A stretch of 64,000 nt of DNA from Phytobacter diazotrophicus (GCA_004346725.1 SMDE01000005.1:62001-126000); one strand, 5' to 3'; shown: positions 1 to 9,718, counted from the first letter of the stretch. The notes: generated by a model not told the origin, from the letters alone. A program made the numbers and translations.

Positions 1-23
1 GTGAACCAAAGGAAAACCACGAC

Positions 24-1607
24 ATGCTAGCATCCAATATCAAAACTCCGGGTGTGTATATCAACGAGTTGAATGCCTTTCCGAACTCGGTGGTCCCTGT
101 CGCCACCGCGGTTCCGGCCTTTATCGGCTATACACCCAACGCGCAGTATCAGGGCAAGTCCTACTACAACAAGGCGCAGAAGATCACCTCTTTTGCCGAA
201 TTTCAGGCCATCTACATGAATGCGAATCCGCAGCCTCCGGCGGATCCCGCGTCGCAGTACAACCCTGAGTACTATCTGGTGGCGCAAAAAACGCAGCCGG
301 AAAAGGGGGAGTATCTGTTATTGAACGGCACCTATTATTCGATAGTGCCTGACCCGAATACCATCTATTACCTCTATAACAGCATTCGCCTGTTCTATCT
401 CAACGGCGGCGGCGATGCTTACATTGTTTCGGTCGGCAGCTATGGGGAGTCCAGCGGTAAACCCGGCGATGTAGGGGCGCAAATCGTTAACCCGAACGTG
501 AAACTCGCCGATCTGCAAGGTGGTCTGGCGCTGCTGGAAAACGAACAGGAACCCACCATGTACATCTGCCCGGAAGCCACGCTGCTTTCCCCGACGGATA
601 ACGGCACCCTGATGCAGAGTATGTTGCTGCAGGCGGCGGAGTTGCAGACCGCAGTCTGCCTGTTCGATATTATCGGCGGCGATACGCCTGACCCGATCAT
701 GTACACCAATGATATTGAGGCGTTTCGCAATAGTACCGGCTCAAACGGGCTAAATTACGGCGTTGCTTATTATCCCTTTATCGGTACGACCATCATGCAG
801 GGCAGTGATATCAATTTCACGAACCTGTTTGGTGGCGACATTAAACAGTTGGGGGCGGTGATTAACCCGCCGTCGGCGCAGGACCCGGTGGTCGCGAAGA
901 TCCTCGCAATGATTGAAACACCGCCGCAAACTAACCCGATGAGCAATTCGCAACTCAATGCCGCGCTGCTCAACGCCTCAAAAACCTATTCGCAAATCAT
1001 CAATAACGTTCTGACCTGCTCTAACCTGCTGCCGCCAAGCGGCGCGATGGCCGGGGTATATACCGTTAATGACAACCTGAACGGCGTCTGGAATGCCCCC
1101 GCCAATACCAGCATTGTCGGGGCAGCGCGGTTACCCATCCGCTTAACCGATGCCCAACAGGCGGATCTCAATGTTGACGCGGTATCGGGTAAATCCATCA
1201 ATGCTATCCGTTTTTTCAATGGGCAGGGCATCCTGATTTGGGGGGCGAGAACCCTGGATGGCAACAGCCAGGACTGGCGCTACATCTCGGTTCGCCGCAC
1301 CATGACCTTCCTCGAACAGTCCGTGAAACTGGCGGCGCGCGCGTATGTGTTCGAACCGAATACGGCGAATACCTGGGCGGCGGTGCGCAGTGAAATCTCC
1401 AGCTTCCTGACCGATATCTGGAAAGAAGGTGGGTTACAGGGGGCCACGGCAAATGATGCGTTTCAGGTCTTTTGCGGCCTGGGTTCCACCATGACGGGCG
1501 ACGATATCCTGAACGGTTTTCTTAATGTCACCGTGAAGGTCGCCATCGTGCGTCCGGCTGAATTCCTCGTCATCACCTTTGAGCAGGAAATGGCGAAATC
1601 AGGCTGA
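24..1607 (+). CDS. eCIS contractile sheath protein (Afp2-4/Pvc2-4 type)
   Basis: This 527-residue protein should form the contractile outer sheath that drives the inner tube into a target cell. The N-terminus carries the TPGVYI signature found near the start of phage-type sheath proteins. The C-terminal ~130 residues (SSFLTDIW..., then EFLVITFEQEM near the end) match the conserved sheath core that packs on the tube. The middle (~60-400) is the variable surface domain. An AGGAAA-type ribosome site sits ~10 bases before the ATG. It is the first visible gene of the operon; related operons carry two or three sheath paralogues plus a tube gene, so others probably lie upstream of the window. Family assignment is strong; which paralogue (Afp2, 3 or 4) is not decided. 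Confidence 0.9.
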   Translation: MLASNIKTPGVYINELNAFPNSVVPVATAVPAFIGYTPNAQYQGKSYYNKAQKITSFAEFQAIYMNANPQPPADPASQYNPEYYLVAQKTQPEKGEYLLLNGTYYSIVPDPNTIYYLYNSIRLFYLNGGGDAYIVSVGSYGESSGKPGDVGAQIVNPNVKLADLQGGLALLENEQEPTMYICPEATLLSPTDNGTLMQSMLLQAAELQTAVCLFDIIGGDTPDPIMYTNDIEAFRNSTGSNGLNYGVAYYPFIGTTIMQGSDINFTNLFGGDIKQLGAVINPPSAQDPVVAKILAMIETPPQTNPMSNSQLNAALLNASKTYSQIINNVLTCSNLLPPSGAMAGVYTVNDNLNGVWNAPANTSIVGAARLPIRLTDAQQADLNVDAVSGKSINAIRFFNGQGILIWGARTLDGNSQDWRYISVRRTMTFLEQSVKLAARAYVFEPNTANTWAAVRSEISSFLTDIWKEGGLQGATANDAFQVFCGLGSTMTGDDILNGFLNVTVKVAIVRPAEFLVITFEQEMAKSG

Positions 1608-1678
1608 GTGATGCGGTAAGGCCTGTTCACACATCAATGAGTCAATTTACTGATTAGCGACTGTTAAGGAGCATGCTC

Positions 1679-2143
1679 ATGGCAGATGACGGCAGCAAAG
1701 AAGGCACTACATGGCCTATGCCCAAGTTCCGGTTTGAGGTTGATCTGGGCTCGGAACTCAAAGGGGTAGCGTTTCAGGAAGTTTCGGGGATGGACAAAGA
1801 GGTGCAGGTGATTGAGTACCGGCACAGCAATAGCACGCTGTTCTCGACCATCAAAATGCCCGGAATTGCGAAGTACGGCAACATCACAATGAAGCGTGGC
1901 GTGTTCGTCAACGACAACAACTTCTGGGCGTGGATGGATGAGATCAAGATGAACACCGTCAAACGCAGAACGGTACTCATTAAGCTGCTTGATGAAAATG
2001 GCGCGGTCACCATGCAGTGGCAACTGAACAATGCGTGGCCGACCAAAATCACCGGCACAGATTTGAAATCCGATGCCAATGAAGTGGCCGTGGATACGCT
2101 GGAAATCGCTCACGAACAGCTTGTTGTGACCAATGGATCATAA
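1679..2143 (+). CDS. eCIS inner tube protein (Afp1/Pvc1-like, gp19 family)
   Basis: This 154-residue protein is of the T4 gp19/Hcp-like tube family (phage tail tube, PF06841 type). Family marks are PKFRFEVDLG at the start, the FQEVSGMDKE segment around residue 32, and the C-terminal WPTKITGTDLKSDANEVAVDTLE stretch in which LE(I/F)A(H/Y) closes the fold. AAGGAG lies 7 bases before the ATG at 1679, so this start is preferred over the ATG at 1673, which is too close to the site. It follows the sheath gene after 71 bases and overlaps the next tube-type gene by 11 bases. It probably makes the hexameric rings of the inner tube that is ejected on contraction. Confidence 0.9.
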   Translation: MADDGSKEGTTWPMPKFRFEVDLGSELKGVAFQEVSGMDKEVQVIEYRHSNSTLFSTIKMPGIAKYGNITMKRGVFVNDNNFWAWMDEIKMNTVKRRTVLIKLLDENGAVTMQWQLNNAWPTKITGTDLKSDANEVAVDTLEIAHEQLVVTNGS

Positions 2144-2591
2144 CCTGCAAACCAGCTTTTATTTCAGCGTCTCAATCACCGGGATGGGCGGCAGTGATGC
2201 CGCCTTCCAGGAGGTAAGCGGCCTGAGCAAGGAGTTGGGTATCGAAGAGGTGGTGTGCGGCGGGGAAAATCGGTTCAAGTACCGCCTTCCTGCCCAGACA
2301 TCTTTTCAGAACCTGGTGCTGCGACGCGGGGTGGTCAATGCGGAGTCCGCGCTGATCGGCTGGGTGAAAGATACGCTGGATAATGGGCTGTCCGCCCCTA
2401 TCAAAACCCGCGATATCAAGGTCTGGCTCCTTGATGAAAATGGTCACATCAGCATGGACTGGAATTTTATTGCCGCCTGGCCGGTGAAGTGGTCAGCCAG
2501 CAACTTACGTTCGCAGGAGAGTGAGATTTTCATCGAAACACTGGAGTTTGCTTATCAGTACTTCGACATGCCCAACTTTGATACTTACTAA
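2133..2591 (+). CDS. eCIS tube initiator/adaptor protein (Afp5/Pvc5-like)
   Basis: A second gp19-family protein of 152 residues, clearly paralogous to the gene just upstream. Shared landmarks are FQEVSGLSKELGIEE near residue 25, the LRRGVV strand, WLLDENGHISMDW, and the closing TLEFAYQYF. In Afp/PVC particles such a second tube-type subunit sits between the tube and the spike hub, and that role is inferred here from order and similarity. The start overlaps the previous gene by 11 bases, which suggests translational coupling. It has lost the acidic N-terminal tail of the first tube protein. Confidence 0.87.
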   Translation: MDHNLQTSFYFSVSITGMGGSDAAFQEVSGLSKELGIEEVVCGGENRFKYRLPAQTSFQNLVLRRGVVNAESALIGWVKDTLDNGLSAPIKTRDIKVWLLDENGHISMDWNFIAAWPVKWSASNLRSQESEIFIETLEFAYQYFDMPNFDTY

Positions 2592-2608
2592 CGTCGCAAG
2601 AGGTCGCT

Positions 2609-2779
2609 ATGCCCGTTGAGATACGTGAACTGGTCATCAAAACCGCGATTCAGAGTCAACCTGAACCAACGCAGACGCAGTTAGACCCACAACAGCTACA
2701 GACGCTCAGGCAGCAGGTGATTCAGGCTTGCCTGCGCCAACTCAAAAAGAGCGACAGAAAAAATCCGCTGGAGCGTTAA
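2609..2779 (+). CDS. DUF5908 mini-protein of eCIS (Afp6/Pvc6-like)
   Basis: A 56-residue gene placed between the second tube gene and the LysM gene, exactly where Afp6/Pvc6 lies. It begins MPVEIRELVIKTAI, the N-terminal signature of the small DUF5908 family linked to eCIS, and has a Gln-rich middle and a basic helical end (VIQACLRQLKKSDRK). The start is supported by AAGAGG about 7 bases upstream. The function of the family is not well established. The position and conservation suggest a structural or assembly role at the tube-hub junction. Confidence 0.8.
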   Translation: MPVEIRELVIKTAIQSQPEPTQTQLDPQQLQTLRQQVIQACLRQLKKSDRKNPLER

Positions 2780-2834
2780 GTCATACGGTCTTCCGGCACA
2801 TCCCATCGAAACGTTACTGATTCAGGAAGGGCCA

Positions 2835-3515
2835 ATGGGTGGAATAAAGAAAATGCGGATGGTGGCCTACAGTGATGAAAAATTCACCAGCAAGGTCAGG
2901 GGCGGCGAATATGTCGTGATCCTCAATCCCGAGCAAATGCGCATTAATCGCAGCGTCAGTTATAACGAAGAACAGGCTCCCGGCAGCGGCAAACTGTCGT
3001 CCAAATATCGGGCGACGCCGGGGGAACAACTGAGTTTTGACCTGGTGATTGACTGTACCGGCGTGGTTGACAGCACCCGTACCGATCTGACGCAGGAGAT
3101 AAACCAGCTCAAAAAGACCGTCTACGACTATAACGGCAATATTCACCGCCCAAACTATGTGATTCTTTACTGGGGACAAGGCCTCTCGTTTAAGGGTGTG
3201 TTGCAGACCTTTGATACCACCTATACCTTTTTTCGCCCCGATGGCACCGCGCTACGCGCCAAAGTCGCGTTGCAATTTACCTCGTACCTTGACCCGTCAA
3301 CGGCGGCGAAAGAAGAGGATCGTAAATCACCGGATTTGACCCATCGCATCACTATCGTGGATGGCGACAGCCTGCCGCAGATAAGCCAGGCGATTTATCG
3401 CGACCCGACGTTCTATGTTCAACTGGCGGCCTTTAACCAGCTCGATAAATTTCGCCATCTGACGTCGGGCACCACGCTACAGGTTCCCCCGTTAACCCAG
3501 GGAGGTGACGCATGA
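2835..3515 (+). CDS. eCIS LysM-domain hub protein (Afp7/Pvc7-like)
   Basis: This 226-residue protein combines an N-terminal gp53-like baseplate region (residues 1-160) with a C-terminal LysM-type fold (about 168-222: HRITIVDGDSLPQISQAIYRD...FNQLDKFRHLTSGTTLQVPP). In eCIS and phage baseplates this two-part protein joins the spike hub to the wedges. It is not thought to act as a free peptidoglycan binder. GGAAGGG stands just upstream of the ATG. An alternative ATG at 2853 would remove six residues. The stop overlaps the start of the VgrG-like gene by 4 bases, so the two are probably translationally coupled. Confidence 0.87.
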   Translation: MGGIKKMRMVAYSDEKFTSKVRGGEYVVILNPEQMRINRSVSYNEEQAPGSGKLSSKYRATPGEQLSFDLVIDCTGVVDSTRTDLTQEINQLKKTVYDYNGNIHRPNYVILYWGQGLSFKGVLQTFDTTYTFFRPDGTALRAKVALQFTSYLDPSTAAKEEDRKSPDLTHRITIVDGDSLPQISQAIYRDPTFYVQLAAFNQLDKFRHLTSGTTLQVPPLTQGGDA

Positions 3516-5299
3516 GCGGCAACCCTCCGTCTGGTGGCCTGGCAAGCTATACCATTACGGCTAATGGCCGTGCTATCCCCGGTGATTATCAGATTTTGCG
3601 TATTCAGGTTGATCAGCTGATTAACCGTATTGGCCGCGCCACGCTTGAGATTCTCGATGGCTCCGCCGATGCGGAAAACTTTACTGTTAGCGCCTCGTCA
3701 ACTTTTGTGCCCGGTGCGGAAATCGTTATCTCGCTGGGCTACGACGCAGAGAATAAAAGCGTTTTTTCCGGCATCGTTACGCGCCAGTCGGTACAGGTGG
3801 AGGGCAATATTGGCCCCATTTTGTCGATAGAGTGCCGCGATAAAGCCATCAAAATGAGCGTTGGCCGCCGCAGCACGGTTTATCAGAATCAAACCGACAG
3901 CGGTGTGATAAGCGCGCTGATCAGTCAGTCCGGGCTTAGTAGCGACGTCGCCAGCACGTCGCTGACCCTGGCGGAACTGGTGCAGTATTACTGCAGCGAC
4001 TGGGATTTTATGCTCAGCCGCGCCGATATCAATGGCCTGGTGGTCAGCACGCTGAACGGCAAAGTGTCCGTGTTTTCGCCCACTCAAAACACCACGTCGG
4101 TACTGACGGTGACCTACGGCGAGAATCTTTATCAATTCAGCGCGGATATGGACGCCGTCACCCAACTCAGCGAGGTAAAAGCCAGCGCCTGGGACTACGC
4201 TACCCAGAAGTGTATCTCCGCCACGGCCAAAAATACGCTCAGTGGACCGGGTAACATCAGCAGCAAGAAACTTTCGGCAGTAGTGGGGCTACCCACCTTT
4301 ACTCTCCAGTCTACCGCCACGCTCAACAATGGCGCGCTGACCCAATGGTCACAGGCGCAAATGCAGAAAAGCGAACTGGCAAAAATCACCGGTGAGGTGC
4401 GTGTGGCGGGTAACGCGGCGGTGTTGCCGGGCGTCTGGCTGACGCTGGCAGGCGTCGGCGATCGTTTTGATGGCGACTATTTTGTCTCTGGTGTTGAGCA
4501 TGAATTCGCCGATGGTAACTGGTTTACCAGAGCCTCGCTGGGTCTCTCTTCCCTGTGGTTTGTTCAGCAACATGAGGTGATGGCGCCTGCGGCAGCCGGG
4601 GTGCTGCCCGGCGTGGAGGGGTTATTTAACGCCACGGTGCAGAAAATCGATCAGGACCCGGACAATGCGTACCGGATTCTGGTCACGCTGCCGCTCTTTG
4701 ATACCGAAGGGCACGGCGTCTGGGCGAGGATGGCCAACTTTTATTCCAGCAGCGGCGTGGGCGCTTTTTTCCTGCCGGAAGTGGGAGATGAAGTGATCGT
4801 CGGCTTCCTCAATCTTGACCCCTGTTTTCCGGTGATCCTCGGTAGCGTTTACAGCGGTAAGCGAGCCCCTTTCAGCGATCTGAAACCCGATGCGGATAAC
4901 AGCAAGAAGGCCATCGTCACGCACAGTGAAATGCGTATCGTCTTTGACGATAAGGACAGCATTATGACCATCACCACCAAAGCAAAAAATGTCATCGTGC
5001 TGGACGATAAAAAGCAGCAAATCACTATCACCGATCAACACAACAATGCCATCACGATGTCGTCGTCCGGCATTGAACTCAAAAGTCCCGCATCTATCAC
5101 CATTCAGGCCGATCAGAAGGTCAATATCACCGGGAAAATGGGGGTCAGTCTCCAGGCGTCATCCGGCGACGTCGCGATTTCCGGTATGAATGTGAATGCC
5201 AAAGCCGACATTGCCCTGAGTGCGAAGGGCAATGCCAGCGCGCAGGTGCAGGGCGGTGCGGAACTGACCCTCAAGGGTGCAATTGTGATGATCAATTAA
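3512..5299 (+). CDS. eCIS VgrG-like spike protein (Afp8/Pvc8-like)
   Basis: This 595-residue protein is the central trimeric spike. Residues 1-350 look like the gp27-type hub domain that contacts the first tube ring. Residues ~370-445 (FNATVQKIDQDPDNAYRI... to PVILGSVYSGK) are a gp5-type OB-fold. Residues ~470-595 are short repetitive beta segments rich in I/V, D/N and K (ITITTKAKNVIVLDDKKQQ, MGVSLQASSGDVAISG) of the kind that form the tapering beta-helix needle. It lacks an obvious C-terminal effector extension: the needle ends at AIVMIN, where a PAAR tip would cap it, and the next gene encodes that PAAR protein 14 bases away. Confidence 0.92.
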   Translation: MSGNPPSGGLASYTITANGRAIPGDYQILRIQVDQLINRIGRATLEILDGSADAENFTVSASSTFVPGAEIVISLGYDAENKSVFSGIVTRQSVQVEGNIGPILSIECRDKAIKMSVGRRSTVYQNQTDSGVISALISQSGLSSDVASTSLTLAELVQYYCSDWDFMLSRADINGLVVSTLNGKVSVFSPTQNTTSVLTVTYGENLYQFSADMDAVTQLSEVKASAWDYATQKCISATAKNTLSGPGNISSKKLSAVVGLPTFTLQSTATLNNGALTQWSQAQMQKSELAKITGEVRVAGNAAVLPGVWLTLAGVGDRFDGDYFVSGVEHEFADGNWFTRASLGLSSLWFVQQHEVMAPAAAGVLPGVEGLFNATVQKIDQDPDNAYRILVTLPLFDTEGHGVWARMANFYSSSGVGAFFLPEVGDEVIVGFLNLDPCFPVILGSVYSGKRAPFSDLKPDADNSKKAIVTHSEMRIVFDDKDSIMTITTKAKNVIVLDDKKQQITITDQHNNAITMSSSGIELKSPASITIQADQKVNITGKMGVSLQASSGDVAISGMNVNAKADIALSAKGNASAQVQGGAELTLKGAIVMIN

Positions 5300-5313
5300 G
5301 AGGAGGGGCAACG

Positions 5314-5613
5314 ATGCCGCCAGCCGCAAGACTGACCGATTTTCATCAGTGTCCGATGGTGACGCCAGGGCTTCCGCCGATTCCCCATGTGGGCGGCCCC
5401 ATTATTCAGGTGGGGTGTCCGACAGTGCTGATTGGCAAACTTCCTGCCGCCCGACTCGGCGACATGCTGGTCTGCGTCGGGCCACCGGACACCATTATCA
5501 AAGGGTCTGCAACGGTTTTCATTGGCGGTTTACCGGCGGCCAGAGTAGGGGATCAGACCGCGCACGGGGGCTCAATTGTGATGGGTGAATTTACGGTCAT
5601 TATCGGAGGCTAG
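5314..5613 (+). CDS. PAAR-repeat spike tip protein (Pvc10-like)
   Basis: A 99-residue PAAR protein without extension. The repeats are plain: PPAARLTD at the N-terminus, LPAARLGD in the middle and LPAARVGD toward the C-terminus, with Cys and His residues (HQCP, MVCVG, AHGG) in the places where PAAR proteins bind a metal ion. It should fold as a cone that sharpens the VgrG-like needle. A strong GAGGAGG site precedes the ATG. The gene lies between spike and gp25 genes; I recall the PVC order as spike, gp25, PAAR, so the last two are exchanged here. Confidence 0.93.
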   Translation: MPPAARLTDFHQCPMVTPGLPPIPHVGGPIIQVGCPTVLIGKLPAARLGDMLVCVGPPDTIIKGSATVFIGGLPAARVGDQTAHGGSIVMGEFTVIIGG

Positions 5614-5616
5614 GGG

Positions 5617-6051
5617 ATGAGTGAGAGTGATTTTCTTGGTCGCGGCTGGCAATTTCCCCCCGCATTTTCAGGGGCCATCCGGCAAGTGTCGATGAACAGC
5701 GCGCAGGATAATATCAATCAGTCGATCGATTTGGTGCTGCGTACCGCGCGCGGCGAACGCTGCCTGCTGCCCTATTTCGGCAGTGAGTTACGCAGTTTTT
5801 TGTTCCGTCAGCCGGATGCGACCCTTAAAGACGAAATCATCCAGTCCGTGCGCCTCACGCTGCTTAATGACGAGCCGCGCATCACCGTTGAATCCATTGA
5901 TGTCTCTTTTACGCCAGAGCCTGCCATGGTGGTGATCCATATCGGTTATCTGATAAGGCAAACCAACTCGCGGCATAACCATGTCTTCCCGTTCTCTCTG
6001 CTGGAAGGGACTAATCTGACCGTGGAGCAGCAGGGTGCGCATCAACGTTGA
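5617..6051 (+). CDS. Baseplate wedge protein, gp25 family (Pvc9-like)
   Basis: A 144-residue GPW/gp25-family protein (PF04965 type), the baseplate subunit from which sheath polymerisation starts. Family features visible are SAQDNINQSIDLVLRTARGER followed by LLPYFGSELRSFLF, then the helix LKDEIIQSVRLTLLNDEPRI and a closing beta hairpin. GGAGG lies 7 bases upstream of the ATG and overlaps the end of the PAAR gene, giving a 3-base gap between the two reading frames. Its stop overlaps the start of the next baseplate gene by 17 bases. Confidence 0.93.
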   Translation: MSESDFLGRGWQFPPAFSGAIRQVSMNSAQDNINQSIDLVLRTARGERCLLPYFGSELRSFLFRQPDATLKDEIIQSVRLTLLNDEPRITVESIDVSFTPEPAMVVIHIGYLIRQTNSRHNHVFPFSLLEGTNLTVEQQGAHQR

Positions 6052-9000
6052 CATCGATGCCCTGGCGGGCGACATCAACCGGCGACTGGATCCCGAGAGC
6101 ATTGCCATTGATGGCCGTGATATGCGCGATCGTCTGGCATTTGTCGCCGCTATCGCGGATCTGATTGTCTTTTACGATGAGCACAACCAGGCGGCGGGAA
6201 ACTGGCGCGCGCTGGTGTTAAAAGAGCCCGCGATTCTGCTGGCAGTGATCGGTAAAACGCCGTATCAACCCCTGCATTTTCGTTTTAACCAATTGCAGGA
6301 ACGGCTAAAACAGTTTCAGGCGCTGCCTGCCGCCGCCACCCCGAATACCGAAGATAAACAGGCGGTTGCGCACCTGTTTTCTCTTCTGGACAGCATGTTC
6401 GTGCAGATCAATACCTGGCATCACTATTTGCCGCAGAGCGCCGTGACCTTTCCGTTGCAGAAATTCGTTAGCGAGGAGGTCAACGCGACCCTCTCGCCGT
6501 GCCTGTGGCGGCGGGTGGATATGCAGATTTGGCTGGCGCAAGCCTGGCCTGATTGCATCTTGCCGGGCCTGGATCTCAGTGCGTTTGGCGATGCGTGGCA
6601 ATTTCGCGGCGCGCAGTTTTCCTATCCACGTTCGCCGCAAGAGGTCATGAGTACGCTTGAAAGACTCTATCAGCAGGTCTTTTCGTTCTTCGTTCAGGTG
6701 ATAACCCATGCCAACAAGGCTTTCGATGCATTAAGCGAAGAGCAGAACGGTTTCCCCGATACGGCGTTGATCATTGCCTTTAACCGGCTGCTGGAATTTT
6801 CCCGGACGGGCCTGAACACCTTTAGCGGCCGTCATCTCGACTTTTACTATCAGCAACTTTTGCACCAGCAACAACGCACGGCGCAGCCGGATCATACGGT
6901 GATCTGTCTGACGCCGGTTGAGGGGATATCCCCGGTGATACTGCCTGCCGGTACGCCATTTCTGGCAGGCCAGGACCCGCAAAAACAGCCGATTATCTTT
7001 GCAAGTCAACAGCCGATAGAGATCAACACCGCCCGCCCCGGACCGGTAATCAGTTGCCGCTACGCAGAGGATGACAATGGCGACTGGCAGCAGTATGTGA
7101 ACACGCTGGCTCCGTCGAATCAGGTCCGTCGGGGCGCTGATAATACGGTCCTTGCCAGCGACTGGTTTGAGAACCGCGCGCCACAGACACAAACCCAGGG
7201 GTTTGCTTTTGCCAGCCCGATGTTATGGCTGGCGGGCGGGGCACGTGAAGTGTCGCTGACCTTTACCTTCGCGCAGACGGTCGATCCCAAAGCCTGGCAG
7301 GGTGCGGCAATCGCCTTAAGCGGCGCACAACAGTGGCTGGATGCCACAGCCTGTGGCGTGTGGCAGCGGGGCGATAAACCGCAACAACTGGTGCTGACAG
7401 TGAACCTGAACAGCGCCTTTCCACCGGTTTCGGCCTTCACTGCCGTGCCCCCCGCGCCCTTTGATATGACCGCCCCCTGGTGCCGGATTACCATGCCTGC
7501 GAAGGTCGATTTGCGCCAGCCGCCGCGGCTGCTCAGCCTGACCATAGCGGTCAACGTGACCCAGAGCGAGGCGTTAAGCCTCAGTAACGACAACGGGCCG
7601 CTGGTGGCTGACAAAGTCATGCCTGTGTTTGGCCCTATCCCGGAGGTGGGGCATCACTGCTACCTCAACGCGCCGGAGTTGTTCGGCAAGCCCCTCACCA
7701 CGCTGAGTCTGCAACTGTTCTGGGATAACCAGCCGCCCGACTTTGCCCGCTATTACGCCACCTGGAACCACTGGGCGGATGAAGACGACGAAGAGGCGAA
7801 AACCTGGAGTAACAGCGCGTTTCGCGTGACCTGGCAGGCAAACAGCGCCATGGGGTGGCAAATATTACCGGCGATGCTAACGATTGTGCCGCCTTCTGAT
7901 GACGCGCCGCCACCGCCAGAATCGGCTGCACGCCGTTCGTGGTGGCAGCGGATCTGGCAGCGGCTACACAGCACGCCACACACTTTTTCCCCGACAGAAC
8001 CGCAGCTTCCGGGCGGACTGTTTGCCCAACAGGAGACGGGTAAAACCTGCCTCAATGCGCCTTCCAGTACCTGGACATTCCGCTTCCCGACGGCCCTGGC
8101 CTGGAATATGGAGAGCGCATCGACCGGGCCGGGTATGCGGATGACCCTGATTGCGCCAGGGCCGGGGTTTGGTTTTAACCTCTACCCGCAACTGGTGGCG
8201 GATATCAGCCTGGAGAATGCCAAAGCGCTGATGTCGCTGTTTGGCAAAAGCGACACCACGCCGATGCCAAACCTGCCCTGGGTGCCAAAAGCCAATCGGG
8301 CGCTGGTCAATTATCAGGCGAGCCAATATCTCGATTTCACCCGGCCGCTGGCTGCAAACAACGCATTCACGCTTATTCATCAGGGGACGCTAACGGACTA
8401 CTGCTATTTTCGTAAGGCTGCCGGGGAAGAGGCTGCACAGATCTCGCTGGCGACGATGGCATTACAGCCAGATGCGGCTAACACTGCCGGGCTGGCGCTT
8501 TTCCAGGGCGTTAATCAGGCAGCAGGTTCACTCTTTTTCTCTCTCGCACAGGTGGTGGTGCCGTGCCGTCTGAGTCTGTTTATTGAACTGACGCAGGAGG
8601 CCGACCCGGATGGTGCGACGGCTGAGATCCAACTCTTTTACTGGAGTATTCACGGCTGGCAACCTCTCAGCGTAGTGAGTGATGAGACGGGGGGGCTACG
8701 CCGTTCCGGCATTATGGTGCTTGACCTGCCACAGGATATGGCGCTGGACTCTGCGGTGTTAAGCGCGACCGTGACGCCAGGGCAGCCGTGTGGCTGGCTG
8801 CTGATGACGCAAAATGTCGCGCAGCGGGTGCAGGTGGTGTACTGCAATACGCTGGCGGCGCGGGTACAACGCCAGTTTAACGTGACGTTGTCACCTGGCG
8901 AGCAACCAAAATTACCGGCAGGCAGTATTGTCGCGCCGCTTATCACTCAGCCCGCCATTGCCGGGGTCATTCAGCCGTTTGATTCTATCGGCGGCAGCCC

Positions 9001-9718
9001 GGCGGAAGACCCCGTTATGTTTCGCCAGCGGGTAAGCCAGCGGCTCAGGACAAAAGATCGGCTGAGCAGTCAGTGGGATAGCCTGACCCTGACGCGTGAG
9101 GTGTATCCCAACGCGTTTTATACCCGGATGTTGCCGACGCCCCGGCCTGGCGATCTGTGCGTCGGTGTGATCCCACGGTATGACAACGCTGGCGCTATCG
9201 GTGCGCTCCGCCCGGCGGTGTCGCCGGATGGTTTGCAACTGATCCAGCAATACCTCTCCCGACGCGTATCGGCGATGGCGCAGGTGTCGGTCTGTAATTT
9301 GCAGTACGAACCCGTACAGGTGATAGCCACCCTGGTGATTGGTGCATGGGTCAATGCCAACGATTTGCTGCATGCCCTGAACCAGGGGATCACGTTGTTT
9401 CTTTCGCCGTGGATAGACGCGGCGCAGGTGCAATACTCCCTGTCGCTTGGGGTCAGCCATGCCGCGGTATTGAGCTTTTTAGCCAGCTTCGACGGGGTAG
9501 CCGCCGTACAGCGCCTGCAACTGTGCAAGTCAGATGCCGACAACGGCGAGGAAAAACCTGCCACAGACGGCCTGCTGGTCCCGTCCGACGCGCGCCGGGT
9601 TCTGGTGTCGGCCTTGACGCATCAACTGACGTTTATCCGCGCGAATAACGACGGGCCCGCGCGCGCCGCCAGCGCAACGTTGTCGATGCCGCAAAATACC
9701 TTATCGGAGGCCTGGTGA
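6035..9718 (+). CDS. Large eCIS baseplate protein (Afp11/Pvc11-like)
   Basis: A 1227-residue baseplate component, best matched by position and layout to Afp11/Pvc11. The likely start is GTG at 6035, with GGAG 8 bases before it, inside the end of the gp25 gene. The C-terminal third holds the baseplate J/gp6-like part: SIGGSPAEDPVMFRQRVSQRLRTKDRLSSQWD, followed by conserved beta segments. Residues ~340-800 are a large beta-rich region with Pro/Trp-rich loops and a low-complexity PPSDDAPPPPE linker near 625. Together with the next gene it should form the wedge ring around the spike. The exact domain borders are estimates. Confidence 0.83.
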   Translation: MRINVDIDALAGDINRRLDPESIAIDGRDMRDRLAFVAAIADLIVFYDEHNQAAGNWRALVLKEPAILLAVIGKTPYQPLHFRFNQLQERLKQFQALPAAATPNTEDKQAVAHLFSLLDSMFVQINTWHHYLPQSAVTFPLQKFVSEEVNATLSPCLWRRVDMQIWLAQAWPDCILPGLDLSAFGDAWQFRGAQFSYPRSPQEVMSTLERLYQQVFSFFVQVITHANKAFDALSEEQNGFPDTALIIAFNRLLEFSRTGLNTFSGRHLDFYYQQLLHQQQRTAQPDHTVICLTPVEGISPVILPAGTPFLAGQDPQKQPIIFASQQPIEINTARPGPVISCRYAEDDNGDWQQYVNTLAPSNQVRRGADNTVLASDWFENRAPQTQTQGFAFASPMLWLAGGAREVSLTFTFAQTVDPKAWQGAAIALSGAQQWLDATACGVWQRGDKPQQLVLTVNLNSAFPPVSAFTAVPPAPFDMTAPWCRITMPAKVDLRQPPRLLSLTIAVNVTQSEALSLSNDNGPLVADKVMPVFGPIPEVGHHCYLNAPELFGKPLTTLSLQLFWDNQPPDFARYYATWNHWADEDDEEAKTWSNSAFRVTWQANSAMGWQILPAMLTIVPPSDDAPPPPESAARRSWWQRIWQRLHSTPHTFSPTEPQLPGGLFAQQETGKTCLNAPSSTWTFRFPTALAWNMESASTGPGMRMTLIAPGPGFGFNLYPQLVADISLENAKALMSLFGKSDTTPMPNLPWVPKANRALVNYQASQYLDFTRPLAANNAFTLIHQGTLTDYCYFRKAAGEEAAQISLATMALQPDAANTAGLALFQGVNQAAGSLFFSLAQVVVPCRLSLFIELTQEADPDGATAEIQLFYWSIHGWQPLSVVSDETGGLRRSGIMVLDLPQDMALDSAVLSATVTPGQPCGWLLMTQNVAQRVQVVYCNTLAARVQRQFNVTLSPGEQPKLPAGSIVAPLITQPAIAGVIQPFDSIGGSPAEDPVMFRQRVSQRLRTKDRLSSQWDSLTLTREVYPNAFYTRMLPTPRPGDLCVGVIPRYDNAGAIGALRPAVSPDGLQLIQQYLSRRVSAMAQVSVCNLQYEPVQVIATLVIGAWVNANDLLHALNQGITLFLSPWIDAAQVQYSLSLGVSHAAVLSFLASFDGVAAVQRLQLCKSDADNGEEKPATDGLLVPSDARRVLVSALTHQLTFIRANNDGPARAASATLSMPQNTLSEAW

